From the NCBI RefSeq assembly GCF_010179735.1, contig NZ_JAAEEH010000009.1:21674-85673 (forward strand): a stretch of DNA of 64,000 bases, written 5' to 3'. Both the position numbers and the translations under genes were made by a program. The notes beneath the pieces were generated by a model that saw nothing but the letters and a program-made list of their open reading frames with translations, did no database searches and was not told where the DNA came from. This stretch comes from Anaerotalea alkaliphila. Lineage in GTDB: Bacteria; Bacillota; Clostridia; Lachnospirales; Vallitaleaceae. Numbering within the stretch: position 1 is the stretch's first letter; the number at the start of each line of letters is the position of its first letter. Positions 53,185 to 62,623 of the stretch are shown here, piece by piece.

Positions 53185-54489
53185 ATGAAAAAAATGATGA
53201 AGGTTGTTGCTCTGATGCTTGCGTTCATGGTTTTGACCACAGCATGTGGAAACAAAGGTGGCACGGATGTTGGTGGTGGTGAAGGCGGGGAAGTCAAACT
53301 GCGCTTCTCATGGTGGGGTGGCGATGAACGCCATGAAGCCACACTTGCGGCGATACGTCTTTTCGAGGACAAGAACCCTGGGATCAAGATCGAGGCGGAA
53401 TACGGCGGATGGCAGGGCCATCAGGAGAAGGTGACCTCCCAGATGGTTGGAAACACTGCGCCGGACGTGCTGCAGGTCAACTGGAACTGGCTCTACATAT
53501 TTTCCAAGGATGGAAACGGATTCTATGACTTGAGCACCCTTACCGACCACATCAACCTGGACAACTATGATCCTGCCCTAATGGACCAGACAACCATCAA
53601 CGGAAAGATCAACGGCATCCCTGTGGGCGTCACCGGGAAGGTGTTCTACTTCAACAAGACCGCCTATGACGCTGCGGGAGCATCCATTCCAACAACCTTC
53701 GACGAACTCTACAAAGCTGCAGAGCTTTTCAAGACGAACCTCGGCAATGACTATTATCCTATGGACCTTGACCAATATGCGGCGTTCCTGATGTCCATGT
53801 ACTATCTGGAACAGAAGCACGGCAAACCCTTCATCAATGAGGAAAATGTCATCAACTACTCGCTGGGCGAACTGGAAGAAGGCTTCGACTTCTATCTGGA
53901 CCTGGTGGACAAGGGCGTGGTCCCATCCATGGAAACCCGTGGCGCAGCCGGCAACGTCCCGATGGACCAGACTCCGAGCTGGATCCAGGGTAAATACGGC
54001 GCCACATACGAATGGGACAGTGCGGTGGCGAAGTTCCAGGCAGCATTGGAAGGCGACCAGGAACTGGTCACTGGCGACTACCTTACGGGCATCGGCAACA
54101 ATGAATCCGCACTGGCGAAAATATCCATGGTATACTCCATCAACAAGAACACGAAATATCCCGTAGAATCCGCAAAACTCCTTGAGTTCCTGGTATCCGA
54201 TCCGGAAGCTGTGGAGATACTCGGCACCTCTAGAGGCGTGCCGGCGAACGCAGCCGCCATCGAAGTGCTGGAAGGCGAGGGTGTCCTTGCCGGCCTCAAT
54301 TATGAAGGCAACGTCAAGGTACGGGGATTCATGGGCAACGGCATCAGCCCCTACTTTGAAGACAGCCAGCTCCAGAACCTGTACAGAACAGTGATGGAAG
54401 AACTGGGTTACGGCAAGATCAACGCCGCACAGGCGGCGGAAAAGCTTACGAGTGAAGCAAATAGAATGCTGGCTGAACTGGCCAAGTAG
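53185..54489 (+). CDS. Sugar ABC transporter solute-binding lipoprotein
   Basis: 434 residues. Lipobox LTTAC with Cys21, Gly-rich linker, then a family-1 binding fold (LRFSWWGGDERHEATLAAIRLFEDKNP; NTAPDVLQVNWNWLYIF). The start at 53185 follows the GH105 stop by two bases, with GGAGGGA upstream. Probably binds pectic oligosaccharides; paralogous to the protein at 33169 but not close to it. Confidence 0.92.
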   Translation: MKKMMKVVALMLAFMVLTTACGNKGGTDVGGGEGGEVKLRFSWWGGDERHEATLAAIRLFEDKNPGIKIEAEYGGWQGHQEKVTSQMVGNTAPDVLQVNWNWLYIFSKDGNGFYDLSTLTDHINLDNYDPALMDQTTINGKINGIPVGVTGKVFYFNKTAYDAAGASIPTTFDELYKAAELFKTNLGNDYYPMDLDQYAAFLMSMYYLEQKHGKPFINEENVINYSLGELEEGFDFYLDLVDKGVVPSMETRGAAGNVPMDQTPSWIQGKYGATYEWDSAVAKFQAALEGDQELVTGDYLTGIGNNESALAKISMVYSINKNTKYPVESAKLLEFLVSDPEAVEILGTSRGVPANAAAIEVLEGEGVLAGLNYEGNVKVRGFMGNGISPYFEDSQLQNLYRTVMEELGYGKINAAQAAEKLTSEANRMLAELAK

Positions 54490-54496
54490 ATCCATG

Positions 54497-54519
54497 GAAG
54501 GGCGGTTCTCCTGCCCTTC
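54497..54519 (+). other. Intercistronic hairpin between binding-protein and permease genes
   Basis: GAAGGGC / GCCCTTC with a nine-base loop and no T-run. Such hairpins commonly stabilise the binding-protein mRNA so that it outnumbers the permeases. Confidence 0.5.
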
Positions 54520-54541
54520 TATGTTTTAAAAGGAGGAAAAT

Positions 54542-55414
54542 ATGAAAGGTAAGAAGTATGAGGGTTTGCTTTACATCACCCCTTGGCTGATCGGTCTGGT
54601 CGTCTTCACGGCGTTTCCGTTCTTTGCGTCCCTGTTCTTCAGCTTCACGGATTACAATCTGATGAGTTCGCCGAATTTCGTCGGGATTGACAACTATAAA
54701 ACCATGTTCCAGACGGAACTGTTCTGGAAGTCGTTTGGAATCACCATGAGCTACGTTTTCATCACGGTGCCCATGAAGCTTGCGTTCGCGCTCTTCATCG
54801 CGTACATTTTGAATTTCAAGCTGAAAGCGGTGAATTTCTTCCGTACAGCCTACTACATGCCTTCCATCCTGGGTGGAAGCGTGGCGGTTGCGGTGCTCTG
54901 GCGGTTCCTGTTTGCGGACACCGGATTGGTCAACATGATCCTGGCGCTTTTTGGCGTCGATTCCATCAGTTGGCTGGGGAATCCCGATTACGCCATCTTC
55001 ACCATCAGCCTTCTGCGCGTGTGGCAGTTCGGTTCGCCTATGGTCATATTCCTGGCAGCGCTTAAGAACGTGCCGGAATCGCTCTACGAGGCTGCGCGCA
55101 TCGACGGGGCTTCCAAGGTCAAGACGTTCATCAGGGTAACCCTGCCGATGATCACACCGGTCCTTTTCTTCAACTTCATCATGCAGTTGGTCCAAGCCTT
55201 CCAGGAATTCAACGGACCCTACATCATCACGGGAGGCGGTCCTCTGAACTCGACCTACCTGTTCCCGCTGTATATTTACGATAACGCTTTCCGTTATTTC
55301 CGCATGGGTTACAGCAGCGCCTTGTCCTGGTTCTTGTTCGTGGTCATCATGGTATTCACCTTGCTGGCTTTCAAATCCGAGAAGCACTGGGTACATTATA
55401 CGGAAGTAGAATAA
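54542..55414 (+). CDS. Sugar ABC transporter permease (MalF-type)
   Basis: 290 residues, six membrane helices; ATPase-contact loop EAARIDGASKVKTFIRVTLPMITP. AAAAGGAGG precedes the ATG. Two bases before the next permease gene. Confidence 0.93.
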   Translation: MKGKKYEGLLYITPWLIGLVVFTAFPFFASLFFSFTDYNLMSSPNFVGIDNYKTMFQTELFWKSFGITMSYVFITVPMKLAFALFIAYILNFKLKAVNFFRTAYYMPSILGGSVAVAVLWRFLFADTGLVNMILALFGVDSISWLGNPDYAIFTISLLRVWQFGSPMVIFLAALKNVPESLYEAARIDGASKVKTFIRVTLPMITPVLFFNFIMQLVQAFQEFNGPYIITGGGPLNSTYLFPLYIYDNAFRYFRMGYSSALSWFLFVVIMVFTLLAFKSEKHWVHYTEVE

Positions 55415-55416
55415 CA

Positions 55417-56319
55417 ATGAACGAACAGGATAGAAAAAAACTCATTGCAGAGAACGACCTGAGGCTGCGCAAGCGCCTTGCCCGAAGGAATGGCATCAAC
55501 AGCGGTCTGCGTTACTTCGTGTTGACTTTTGTGGGCCTGCTCATGCTGTATCCGCTCATCTGGCTATTGGGAGCATCCTTCAAGTCGAATGCGGAAATCT
55601 TCACATCCATCGGCTTCCTGCCCAGTTCCTTTGATTTCAGCGGCTACGTCAACGGGTGGAAGACCTCAACGGAATACACCTTCACCACCTATTTCATCAA
55701 CACCTTCAAAATCGTCATCCCCAAGGTCATCGTCACTGTGATTTCCGTTACACTGACCGCCTATGGGTTTGCAAGATTCAAGATTCCTGGAAAGAAATTC
55801 CTTTTTTCCATACTGATCGCCACGCTTTTGCTGCCGAACCTCGTTCTGCGCATTCCCCAGTACATCATGTTCAACTCCTTCAACTGGTTGGACAGCTACA
55901 AACCGTTGATCGTGCCTTCGGCATTTGCGGTGGATGCCTTCTTCGTTTTCATGGTCATCCAGTTCATGCGCGGCATCCCCAAGGACCTTGAAGAAGCGGC
56001 TACCATCGACGGGTGCAACTCAATTCAAGTCCTCACCAAAATACTGATGCCGATCCTAAAGCCGGCCTTGATTTCCGTAGCCCTGTTCCAGTTCATGTGG
56101 ACAATGAACGACTTCCTCGGACCCCTGATCTACATCTCCAGCGTCCGGAAGTACCCGGTGTCCATCGCGCTCAAAATGTCCATGGACGCCAGTGCCCTGG
56201 TGCATTGGAACCAGGTGATCGCCTTGTCGGTCATTGCCCTGGTGCCATCCCTGGTGGTGTTCTTCCTTGCGCAAAGGCACTTTGTGGACGGCATCACGAG
56301 CTCGGGAATCAAGGGGTGA
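55417..56319 (+). CDS. Sugar ABC transporter permease (MalG-type)
   Basis: 300 residues, with a charged N-terminal tail and six membrane helices; contact loop EAATIDGCNSIQVLTKILMPILKP; ending VDGITSSGIKG typical of the family. Partner of the preceding permease. Confidence 0.93.
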   Translation: MNEQDRKKLIAENDLRLRKRLARRNGINSGLRYFVLTFVGLLMLYPLIWLLGASFKSNAEIFTSIGFLPSSFDFSGYVNGWKTSTEYTFTTYFINTFKIVIPKVIVTVISVTLTAYGFARFKIPGKKFLFSILIATLLLPNLVLRIPQYIMFNSFNWLDSYKPLIVPSAFAVDAFFVFMVIQFMRGIPKDLEEAATIDGCNSIQVLTKILMPILKPALISVALFQFMWTMNDFLGPLIYISSVRKYPVSIALKMSMDASALVHWNQVIALSVIALVPSLVVFFLAQRHFVDGITSSGIKG

Positions 56320-56322
56320 TCC

Positions 56323-57888
56323 ATGGATTTCCAACTGATCAGCAGGACGTCGCGGACGTTGTCCATCGAGGTCCAAAACGATTCCTGTTTCTACAATGAT
56401 AGACCCTATCGGATTTACCTTGATGGGGTCCTGCACGCCACCACCAACCGGAATGTCCACACCCTATACGGGCTGGAGCCGGCAAAGCGTTACGACGTGC
56501 AACTGAAGGAGGAAGGGTCGGAAACGACATCCCCTGTCTATGGGCTGATGACAAAGGACGAGCCGATGACGCTGGATGTGCGCCGGTTTGGCGCCAAGGG
56601 GGATGGGGAGACCCTGGACACCGCGGCGATTCAGGCTGCCATTGCGGCATGTCCTCCTTACGGACGCGTATTGCTGCCGGAGGGCGTCTACCTGTCGACA
56701 CCGCTCTTCCTCAAGAGCAGGATGACCTTGGAGCTGGAGAAAGGCGCGGTGCTTCTTGCAAGTACGGAGCGCGCACTCTATCCGGTGTTGCCGGGCACAT
56801 TGGAGACGAACAGCGGGGAAGAGGCCTATCTGGGGTCCTGGGAGGGAGATCCCCAGGATGCGTTTGCAAGCCTCTTGACGGGAATCGATGTGGAGGAAGT
56901 CGTCGTGACAGGGGAAGGTATCCTAGATGGCCAGGCCTCCATGGACAACTGGTGGAAGGACGCAAAAGCAAGGCGCATCGCCTGGCGGCCGCGGATGGTG
57001 TTTTTACTGAACAGCAGGTGGGTCCTGGTCGAAGGCCTCACGGTGAGGAATTCCCCCTCCTGGAACATCCATCCGATGTTCAGCCGGGACCTGCAGTTCA
57101 TCAACCTAACCATTGAAAGCCCAAAGGATTCTCCCAACACGGACGGAATCAATCCGGAGTCGTGCGAAGGCGTATTGATCTGTGGCGTGCACTTTTCAGT
57201 CGGGGACGACTGCATCGCGTTGAAGTCAGGAAAGATGTATCTGGGCAAGAAACTGAAGCGCCCGTCGGAGAACATCATCGTGCGCAACTGCAGGATGGCC
57301 GACGGTCATGGCGCCATCGTCATCGGAAGCGAGATGTCCGGCGGCATCCTGAACGTTTCGGCCACACAATGCGTCTTTCACCGGACAGACCGGGGGATCC
57401 GCATCAAAACCCGCCGCGGCAGGGGGCGGGAGGGTGTCATACGGGGCATAAAGGCGGAGAACATCCGCATGGAAGGGGTGTTGACCCCCTTCGTCATCAA
57501 TGCGTTCTATTTCTGCGACACGGATGGCAAGACGGAATATGTCTGGAGCAAGGAAGCGCTTCCGGTGGATGACGGGACCCCCGCCATCGAGAACATCTAC
57601 TACAAGAATATTGTGGCAAAGGATGCGGAAGTCAGCGCCGGCTTTTTTTACGGGCTGCCTGAGAAAAAAATCGAAAACATCCATCTTGAGGACATCCGTA
57701 TCGCATTCAAGAAGGACAGCCGAACGGACTATCCGGCGATGATGAGCCATATTGAAAAGAGTTCCAAAGGTGGCTTCTTCATCGGGAACGCCCGTGGCGT
57801 AACCATCCGGAATGTGACCATAGAGGGTGTCGAAGGCGAGGGGTTCCAATACCAAGATGTGGAAAACCTGCATGAACAGCAGGAGTGA
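56323..57888 (+). CDS. GH28 polygalacturonase-type hydrolase
   Basis: 521 residues, no signal peptide. An N-terminal ~85-residue fibronectin-III-like module precedes the beta-helix. All four GH28 motifs are classic: [35 protein letters not shown] and [12 protein letters not shown], so the catalytic Asp trio, His and the Arg/Lys pair are intact. Probably an intracellular exo-acting enzyme releasing galacturonate from imported oligomers. Three bases after the permease stop. Confidence 0.93.
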   Translation: MDFQLISRTSRTLSIEVQNDSCFYNDRPYRIYLDGVLHATTNRNVHTLYGLEPAKRYDVQLKEEGSETTSPVYGLMTKDEPMTLDVRRFGAKGDGETLDTAAIQAAIAACPPYGRVLLPEGVYLSTPLFLKSRMTLELEKGAVLLASTERALYPVLPGTLETNSGEEAYLGSWEGDPQDAFASLLTGIDVEEVVVTGEGILDGQASMDNWWKDAKARRIAWRPRMVFLLNSRWVLVEGLTVRNSPSWNIHPMFSRDLQFINLTIESPKDSPNTDGINPESCEGVLICGVHFSVGDDCIALKSGKMYLGKKLKRPSENIIVRNCRMADGHGAIVIGSEMSGGILNVSATQCVFHRTDRGIRIKTRRGRGREGVIRGIKAENIRMEGVLTPFVINAFYFCDTDGKTEYVWSKEALPVDDGTPAIENIYYKNIVAKDAEVSAGFFYGLPEKKIENIHLEDIRIAFKKDSRTDYPAMMSHIEKSSKGGFFIGNARGVTIRNVTIEGVEGEGFQYQDVENLHEQQE

Positions 57889-57907
57889 TTTTTCCAGCTG
57901 CTTTTGC

Positions 57908-57931
57908 GGAAAACAGGAAAACAGGAAAACA
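57908..57931 (+). repeat. Three tandem copies of GGAAAACA
   Basis: Three perfect 8-bp units in the gap before kduI, followed by a partial fourth. Copy number could vary by slippage and change the spacing ahead of the kduI ribosome site. Confidence 0.8.
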
Positions 57932-57950
57932 GGAAATATGGGAGGAAATC

Positions 57951-58784
57951 ATGTTTGATATCAGATACGCGTCCGGTCCGAAGGATGCAAAGCATTACGA
58001 CACCGCAAGACTCAGGGAGGAGTTCCATGTCGACGGGCTTTTCAGGAAGGATGAGGTGCACCTTGCCTACTCGCATGTGGACCGCATCATCGCAGGATCC
58101 ATATTCCCTGTGGACAAGACGTTGAACCTGGAAGCAGGGAAGGAGCTGGGCGTGGAGTACTTCCTGGCCAGACGGGAGATGGGGATCATCAACATCGGCG
58201 GAAAAGGGCGCATCTTGGTGGATGGGGTCGCCTACGAAATGGAACGACAGGATGGATTGTATATCGGAAGTGAAACCCGTGAGGTCAGTTTCGCCTCCGA
58301 TGATCCTGCGGATCCTGCTAAGTTTTATGTGAATTCCGCGCCAGCCCATACAAAGCATCCGAATGTGAAAATCAACATCAAGGATGCAAGCCCTGTGCGG
58401 ATGGGCACCGATGCGGAGTTGAACAAGCGAACGATTTACCAGTATGTGCACCCCAACGTATGCAAATCCTGCCAACTGCTCATGGGTATGACCATTTTGG
58501 AAGACGGTTCGGTATGGAACACCATGCCTTGCCATCTGCATGAACGCAGGATGGAGGTCTATTTCTATTTCAACATGGCAGAGGACGCTCTGGTGTTCCA
58601 CATGATGGGGGAACCCAAGGAAACCCGGCACATCGTCATGCGCAATGAGGAGGCGGTGATTTCGCCCTCCTGGTCCATCCATAGCGGCGTAGGCACCCGG
58701 CGCTACACGTTCATCTGGGGGATGGTGGGCGAGAACCAGGAATATACGGACCTGGAAGTGGTGGCGACCAAGGATGTACTGTAG
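57951..58784 (+). CDS. kduI: 5-keto-4-deoxyuronate isomerase
   Basis: 277 residues, the normal KduI length. Zinc-dependent cupin enzyme converting 5-keto-4-deoxyuronate (the product of GH105 action) to 3-deoxy-D-glycero-2,5-hexodiulosonate. Metal-site wording [14 protein letters not shown] and [16 protein letters not shown] are characteristic. GGGAGGAA fixes ATG 57951. Confidence 0.96.
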   Translation: MFDIRYASGPKDAKHYDTARLREEFHVDGLFRKDEVHLAYSHVDRIIAGSIFPVDKTLNLEAGKELGVEYFLARREMGIINIGGKGRILVDGVAYEMERQDGLYIGSETREVSFASDDPADPAKFYVNSAPAHTKHPNVKINIKDASPVRMGTDAELNKRTIYQYVHPNVCKSCQLLMGMTILEDGSVWNTMPCHLHERRMEVYFYFNMAEDALVFHMMGEPKETRHIVMRNEEAVISPSWSIHSGVGTRRYTFIWGMVGENQEYTDLEVVATKDVL

Positions 58785-58795
58785 GAGGGGGAGGA

Positions 58796-59575
58796 ATGGA
58801 GCAGACGAATTACGTATCGGAACAGTTCGGACTTGAGGGAAAGGTGGCCATGGTCACCGGAGGCAATTCGGGAATAGGGAAGGGTATCGCCATCGGATTG
58901 GCCAAGGCGGGAGCGGACCTCTTCATCTTCACCCACTCCAGCAGAGGTCAGGAGGAAATGCGCCAGGAAGTGGAGGCATTGGGCCGGAAAATCGCCTTCG
59001 CCTCGGGTGACCTTCAGGAAGAGCAGGTGGCGATGGCTGCCGTGGAGAAATGCGTGGAGGCCTATGGACGCATCGACATCCTGGTCAACAACGCCGGAAC
59101 CATCTACCGGGCTCCGCTGCTGGAAGGCGACAACGAAGGATGGCGGAGCGTTATGGACCTCAACCTCAATGCCGTCTACTACCTTTCCAAGGTGGCGGCC
59201 AGGCATATGAAGGAACAGGGCGGCGGGAAGATCATCAACATCGCATCGATGCTATCGTTCCAAGGGGGGATGTATGTGCCTTCCTATACGGCGTCCAAAC
59301 ATGGTGTGGCGGGCCTTACCAAAGCGTTCGCAAATGAACTTGCGGAACACAACATCCAAATCAATGCCATCGCGCCCGGCTATATTGAGACGAATAACAC
59401 GGAACCCATCCGTGCGGATGAAGGGCGAAACAAGGAAATCCTCTCTAGAATTCCTGCAACGCGGTGGGGGAAGGCGGAAGATCTGGCGGCAGCGGCAGTC
59501 TTCCTATCCTCCAAGGCATCGGATTACATGGCGGGACACATTCTTTGCGTCGACGGCGGTTGGATGGTGCGGTAG
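58796..59575 (+). CDS. kduD: 2-dehydro-3-deoxy-D-gluconate 5-dehydrogenase
   Basis: 259 residues, classical short-chain dehydrogenase. Cofactor motif TGGNSGIGKGIAIGL, NNAG, and catalytic Ser with Tyr-x-x-x-Lys (SYTASKHGVAGL). It reduces the KduI product to 2-keto-3-deoxygluconate. 11 bases after kduI with GGGGGAGGA before the ATG. Confidence 0.92.
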   Translation: MEQTNYVSEQFGLEGKVAMVTGGNSGIGKGIAIGLAKAGADLFIFTHSSRGQEEMRQEVEALGRKIAFASGDLQEEQVAMAAVEKCVEAYGRIDILVNNAGTIYRAPLLEGDNEGWRSVMDLNLNAVYYLSKVAARHMKEQGGGKIINIASMLSFQGGMYVPSYTASKHGVAGLTKAFANELAEHNIQINAIAPGYIETNNTEPIRADEGRNKEILSRIPATRWGKAEDLAAAAVFLSSKASDYMAGHILCVDGGWMVR

Positions 59576-59584
59576 AGTATGATC

Positions 59585-59630
59585 AAAAGGAAAGCCAACC
59601 TGTCGGAGATGCGTTGTCTTTCCTTTTTTT
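59585..59630 (+). terminator. Terminator after kduD
   Basis: AAAAGGAAAG / CTTTCCTTTT stem with a 23-base loop and seven T. It probably ends or attenuates the operon before the MATE gene. Confidence 0.65.
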
Positions 59631-59645
59631 ACCTAGGAGATATCA

Positions 59646-61079
59646 ATGGAAAAAAAACGACGGCCGCAAGAAGGTTGTTCCGGGGATGAGGGGGAAATAT
59701 TCCTGTCCCACAAGGACAGGACGAGGCGGGACTTCGTTCTGACAGGAAGTGTGTACAACGTGATCCTGACCATCTGCGGCCCCATCGCACTCTACCAAAG
59801 CTTGAACCAGATTTTCAGAATCCTGGATACGATGATGGCTGCGCATATTGATGCCATATCGGTATCGGCAGTGGCCTACATCTCGCAGTTGCAGCTGATG
59901 ATGGCGTCAGTCGGAGGAGGGCTTGCCGTCGGAGGGGGAATAAAAATCGCCGAATGCTATGGTGCAGGGCTGTATGGCATGGTCAAGAAGCAGGTGAATT
60001 CCCTGATGGTCCTTTCGATGGCCATGGGGGCGGCGGTTCTGGTCGGCATCCTTCCCTTTACGGAAGAGATCCTAAGGGTGTTCAAGACACCCGATTTGCT
60101 GATTGCGACGGGAGCCAACTATTTCAAGTTGGAAATCATCGCTATGGTTTTAGGGTTCTTCAACAACATCTACATTGCAGTAGAACGGGCAAGGGGGAAT
60201 TCGAAGGTCATACTCCACCTGAACATCCTGATGATCCTCGTCAAGCTTGGATTCACGGCATTTTTCGTCTATGTCGTCAGCGGCACGGTGACCATGATTG
60301 CGGTGGCTTCCCTGTTGTCCCAAGTGGTGGTTTTCGCAGCGGGAATCTACAACCTGCGGGACCCCAAGGATGTGTTTGGACTCGATCCCAGGCACATGCG
60401 CATGCAACGGGAGGTGGTGGAGCCGATGCTGAAGGTGTCCTTTCCGGTAATGGTTGAAAAACTAGCGTTTGGATTCGGGAAGGTGGTGGTCAATGCCATG
60501 GCCACCCTGTACGGAACCCTTACTGTTGGCGCCTTGGGCATATCCAACAATATCGGCGGATTGACGACGAACCCCCAGAACGGATTCCAGGACGGTGGTG
60601 CGGCCATCATAGCCCAGAACCTTGGAGCAAAACGGTACCGGAGGGCGTTGGAGACCGTCTACAAGCTGCTGGTGGTGAACGTCCTCATCGGCGTCGCGGG
60701 CTATGTGCTGACCATCGCGTTCCTGCCCCAGATCAGCGGGTTGTTCGCCCGGGATGACACCGCCTTCCAGCAGCTGGTCAGCAGTGTCTACCGGTATGAA
60801 GCCCTAGGGGCGGTTCCCCTGGGAGTCGCGGCAACAGTGATGGCGCTTCTTTATGGCTTCGGCTATACGAAGCTTACCCTTGCCATCAATTTTTCAAGAG
60901 TGTTCCTATTCCGCATTCCTGTTCTGTACTATCTGCAAAACCACACTGACATCGGCAGCAGGTCGGTTGGGATTGTGATGATGGTCAGCAACATTGCCGT
61001 AGGGGTACTCTCGTTGGGCGTCGGGCTTTTCGTCATAAGAGAAATCATGCAAAAATCCCGAGAGGAAAAGATAGCGTAA
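59646..61079 (+). CDS. MATE-family efflux transporter
   Basis: 477 residues with about twelve membrane helices in two repeated halves (LDTMMAAHIDAISVSAVAYISQ in the first; GLTTNPQNGFQDGGAAIIAQNLGAKRYRRA in the second). MATE proteins export cationic or organic compounds in exchange for Na+ or H+. Its place between kduD and uxaB is unusual and the substrate is unknown. TAGGAGATA lies seven bases before the ATG. Confidence 0.9.
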   Translation: MEKKRRPQEGCSGDEGEIFLSHKDRTRRDFVLTGSVYNVILTICGPIALYQSLNQIFRILDTMMAAHIDAISVSAVAYISQLQLMMASVGGGLAVGGGIKIAECYGAGLYGMVKKQVNSLMVLSMAMGAAVLVGILPFTEEILRVFKTPDLLIATGANYFKLEIIAMVLGFFNNIYIAVERARGNSKVILHLNILMILVKLGFTAFFVYVVSGTVTMIAVASLLSQVVVFAAGIYNLRDPKDVFGLDPRHMRMQREVVEPMLKVSFPVMVEKLAFGFGKVVVNAMATLYGTLTVGALGISNNIGGLTTNPQNGFQDGGAAIIAQNLGAKRYRRALETVYKLLVVNVLIGVAGYVLTIAFLPQISGLFARDDTAFQQLVSSVYRYEALGAVPLGVAATVMALLYGFGYTKLTLAINFSRVFLFRIPVLYYLQNHTDIGSRSVGIVMMVSNIAVGVLSLGVGLFVIREIMQKSREEKIA

Positions 61080-61174
61080 ACAACAAATATTTGCAGCTTA
61101 TACAAACCCCTGTAGACGAGAGGTGGAATCCGACCGTCGCCAAACAGGACAGCGAGAATGGAAAGGTGAGAATC

Positions 61175-62623
61175 ATGGAAAAATTATCGAAGGCATTGCA
61201 CCAGGCACCCGTACGTCCCATCAAGGTCATCCAGTTCGGGGAAGGGAACTTCCTGCGTGCGTTCACGGACTGGATGGTCCAGAAGCTCAACGATGAAACG
61301 GACTTCAACGGAGGGATCGCCGTGGTGCAGCCGCTGCCCGTGGGCCTGATCGACCTGCTGGCGTCCCAGGACTTCCTCTACACCCATACCCTGAAGGGCA
61401 TCAAGAACGGGGAGCCGGTGAAGGAGCATCTCCTCAACGACTCCATCGTGTCGGCGGTCAACCCCTACACGGACCATGCGGGCTACCTGGGGCTGGCGGA
61501 GGTGGAGACGGCCCGAATCGTCATCTCCAACACCACCGAATCCGGCATCGCCTACGAGCCGGAGGACACGCTGGAAGGGCCCCAGAAGGGCTTCCCGGCC
61601 AAGCTGACGGCCCTCCTGCACGCCCGTTTCAAGGCGTTTGGGGGCGCCCCGGACAAGGGCTTCGTCATCATCCCCTGCGAGCTCATCGACAGGAACGGGG
61701 ACAAGCTGAAGGCGGTCGTGGAGAGGCATGCCAGGGAATGGGAGCTGGGGGAAGCCTTCGAGGCCTGGCTTGGGGAAGCCAACACCTTCTGCAACTCCCT
61801 GGTGGACCGGATCGTGCCGGGCTATCCCCGGGACCGGATCCAGGAGGTCTGGGAGGAACTGGGATATGAGGACCAGCTGGTGGTCGAGAGCGAGCAGTTC
61901 GACCTCTGGGTCATCGAGGGCCCTGCCCGTCTCCGGGAACTCCTGCCGGTGGACAGGACGGAATGCAACGTCCTCTTCGTGGACGACATGACCCCCTACA
62001 GGACCCGGAAGGTGCGCATCCTGAACGGCGCCCATACGACGCTGGTGCCCGTGGCCTACCTTTACGGCATCGACACCGTGAAGGAGGCCGTGGAGCATCC
62101 GGTGGTGGGGAAATTCCTCACCCAGGCGGTCTTCGAGGAAATCATCCCGACCCTGGACCTGCCGAAGGAGGAGCTGGAATCCTTCGCCGCCGAGGTCATG
62201 GACAGGTTCCGCAACCCGTTCATCTCCCACCAGCTCCTCAGCATCTCCCTCAACGGCATGTCCAAGTACGACACCCGGGTGCTGCCTTCCCTGGAGGCCT
62301 ATCTTAGGGAAAAGGGTGCGCTGCCCAAGAGGCTGGTCTTCTCCCTGGCGGCCATGCTGGTCTTCTACAGGGGCCTGCGGGGGGAGGAGACGATCCCCGT
62401 GAACGACGCCGAAGACATCCTGGAACTCTTCAGGAAAGCATGGGCTGCCTATGACGGGTCCGAGGAGGGACGCAGGTCCCTGGCCCGGACGGTCCTTGGC
62501 CATGCACCCGTCTGGACGGCGGACCTGACGGCCCTGCCCGGACTGCTGGACCTGGTTGTGGAACATCTGGGACTGATCCTGGAGAAGGGGATGGAGGAAG
62601 CCCTGCAGGAGGTGCTCCTATGA
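61175..62623 (+). CDS. uxaB: Tagaturonate reductase
   Basis: 482 residues, long-chain mannitol-dehydrogenase/polyol family. IQFGEGNFLRAFTDWMV is the UxaB-type NAD-binding opening; VISNTTESGIAY and the C-terminal-domain KVRILNGAHTTLVPVAYLYG are characteristic. It reduces D-tagaturonate (from galacturonate) to D-altronate with NADH. AAAGGTGAG favours ATG 61175 over an upstream frame. Its stop overlaps the uxaA ATG. Confidence 0.94.
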   Translation: MEKLSKALHQAPVRPIKVIQFGEGNFLRAFTDWMVQKLNDETDFNGGIAVVQPLPVGLIDLLASQDFLYTHTLKGIKNGEPVKEHLLNDSIVSAVNPYTDHAGYLGLAEVETARIVISNTTESGIAYEPEDTLEGPQKGFPAKLTALLHARFKAFGGAPDKGFVIIPCELIDRNGDKLKAVVERHAREWELGEAFEAWLGEANTFCNSLVDRIVPGYPRDRIQEVWEELGYEDQLVVESEQFDLWVIEGPARLRELLPVDRTECNVLFVDDMTPYRTRKVRILNGAHTTLVPVAYLYGIDTVKEAVEHPVVGKFLTQAVFEEIIPTLDLPKEELESFAAEVMDRFRNPFISHQLLSISLNGMSKYDTRVLPSLEAYLREKGALPKRLVFSLAAMLVFYRGLRGEETIPVNDAEDILELFRKAWAAYDGSEEGRRSLARTVLGHAPVWTADLTALPGLLDLVVEHLGLILEKGMEEALQEVLL

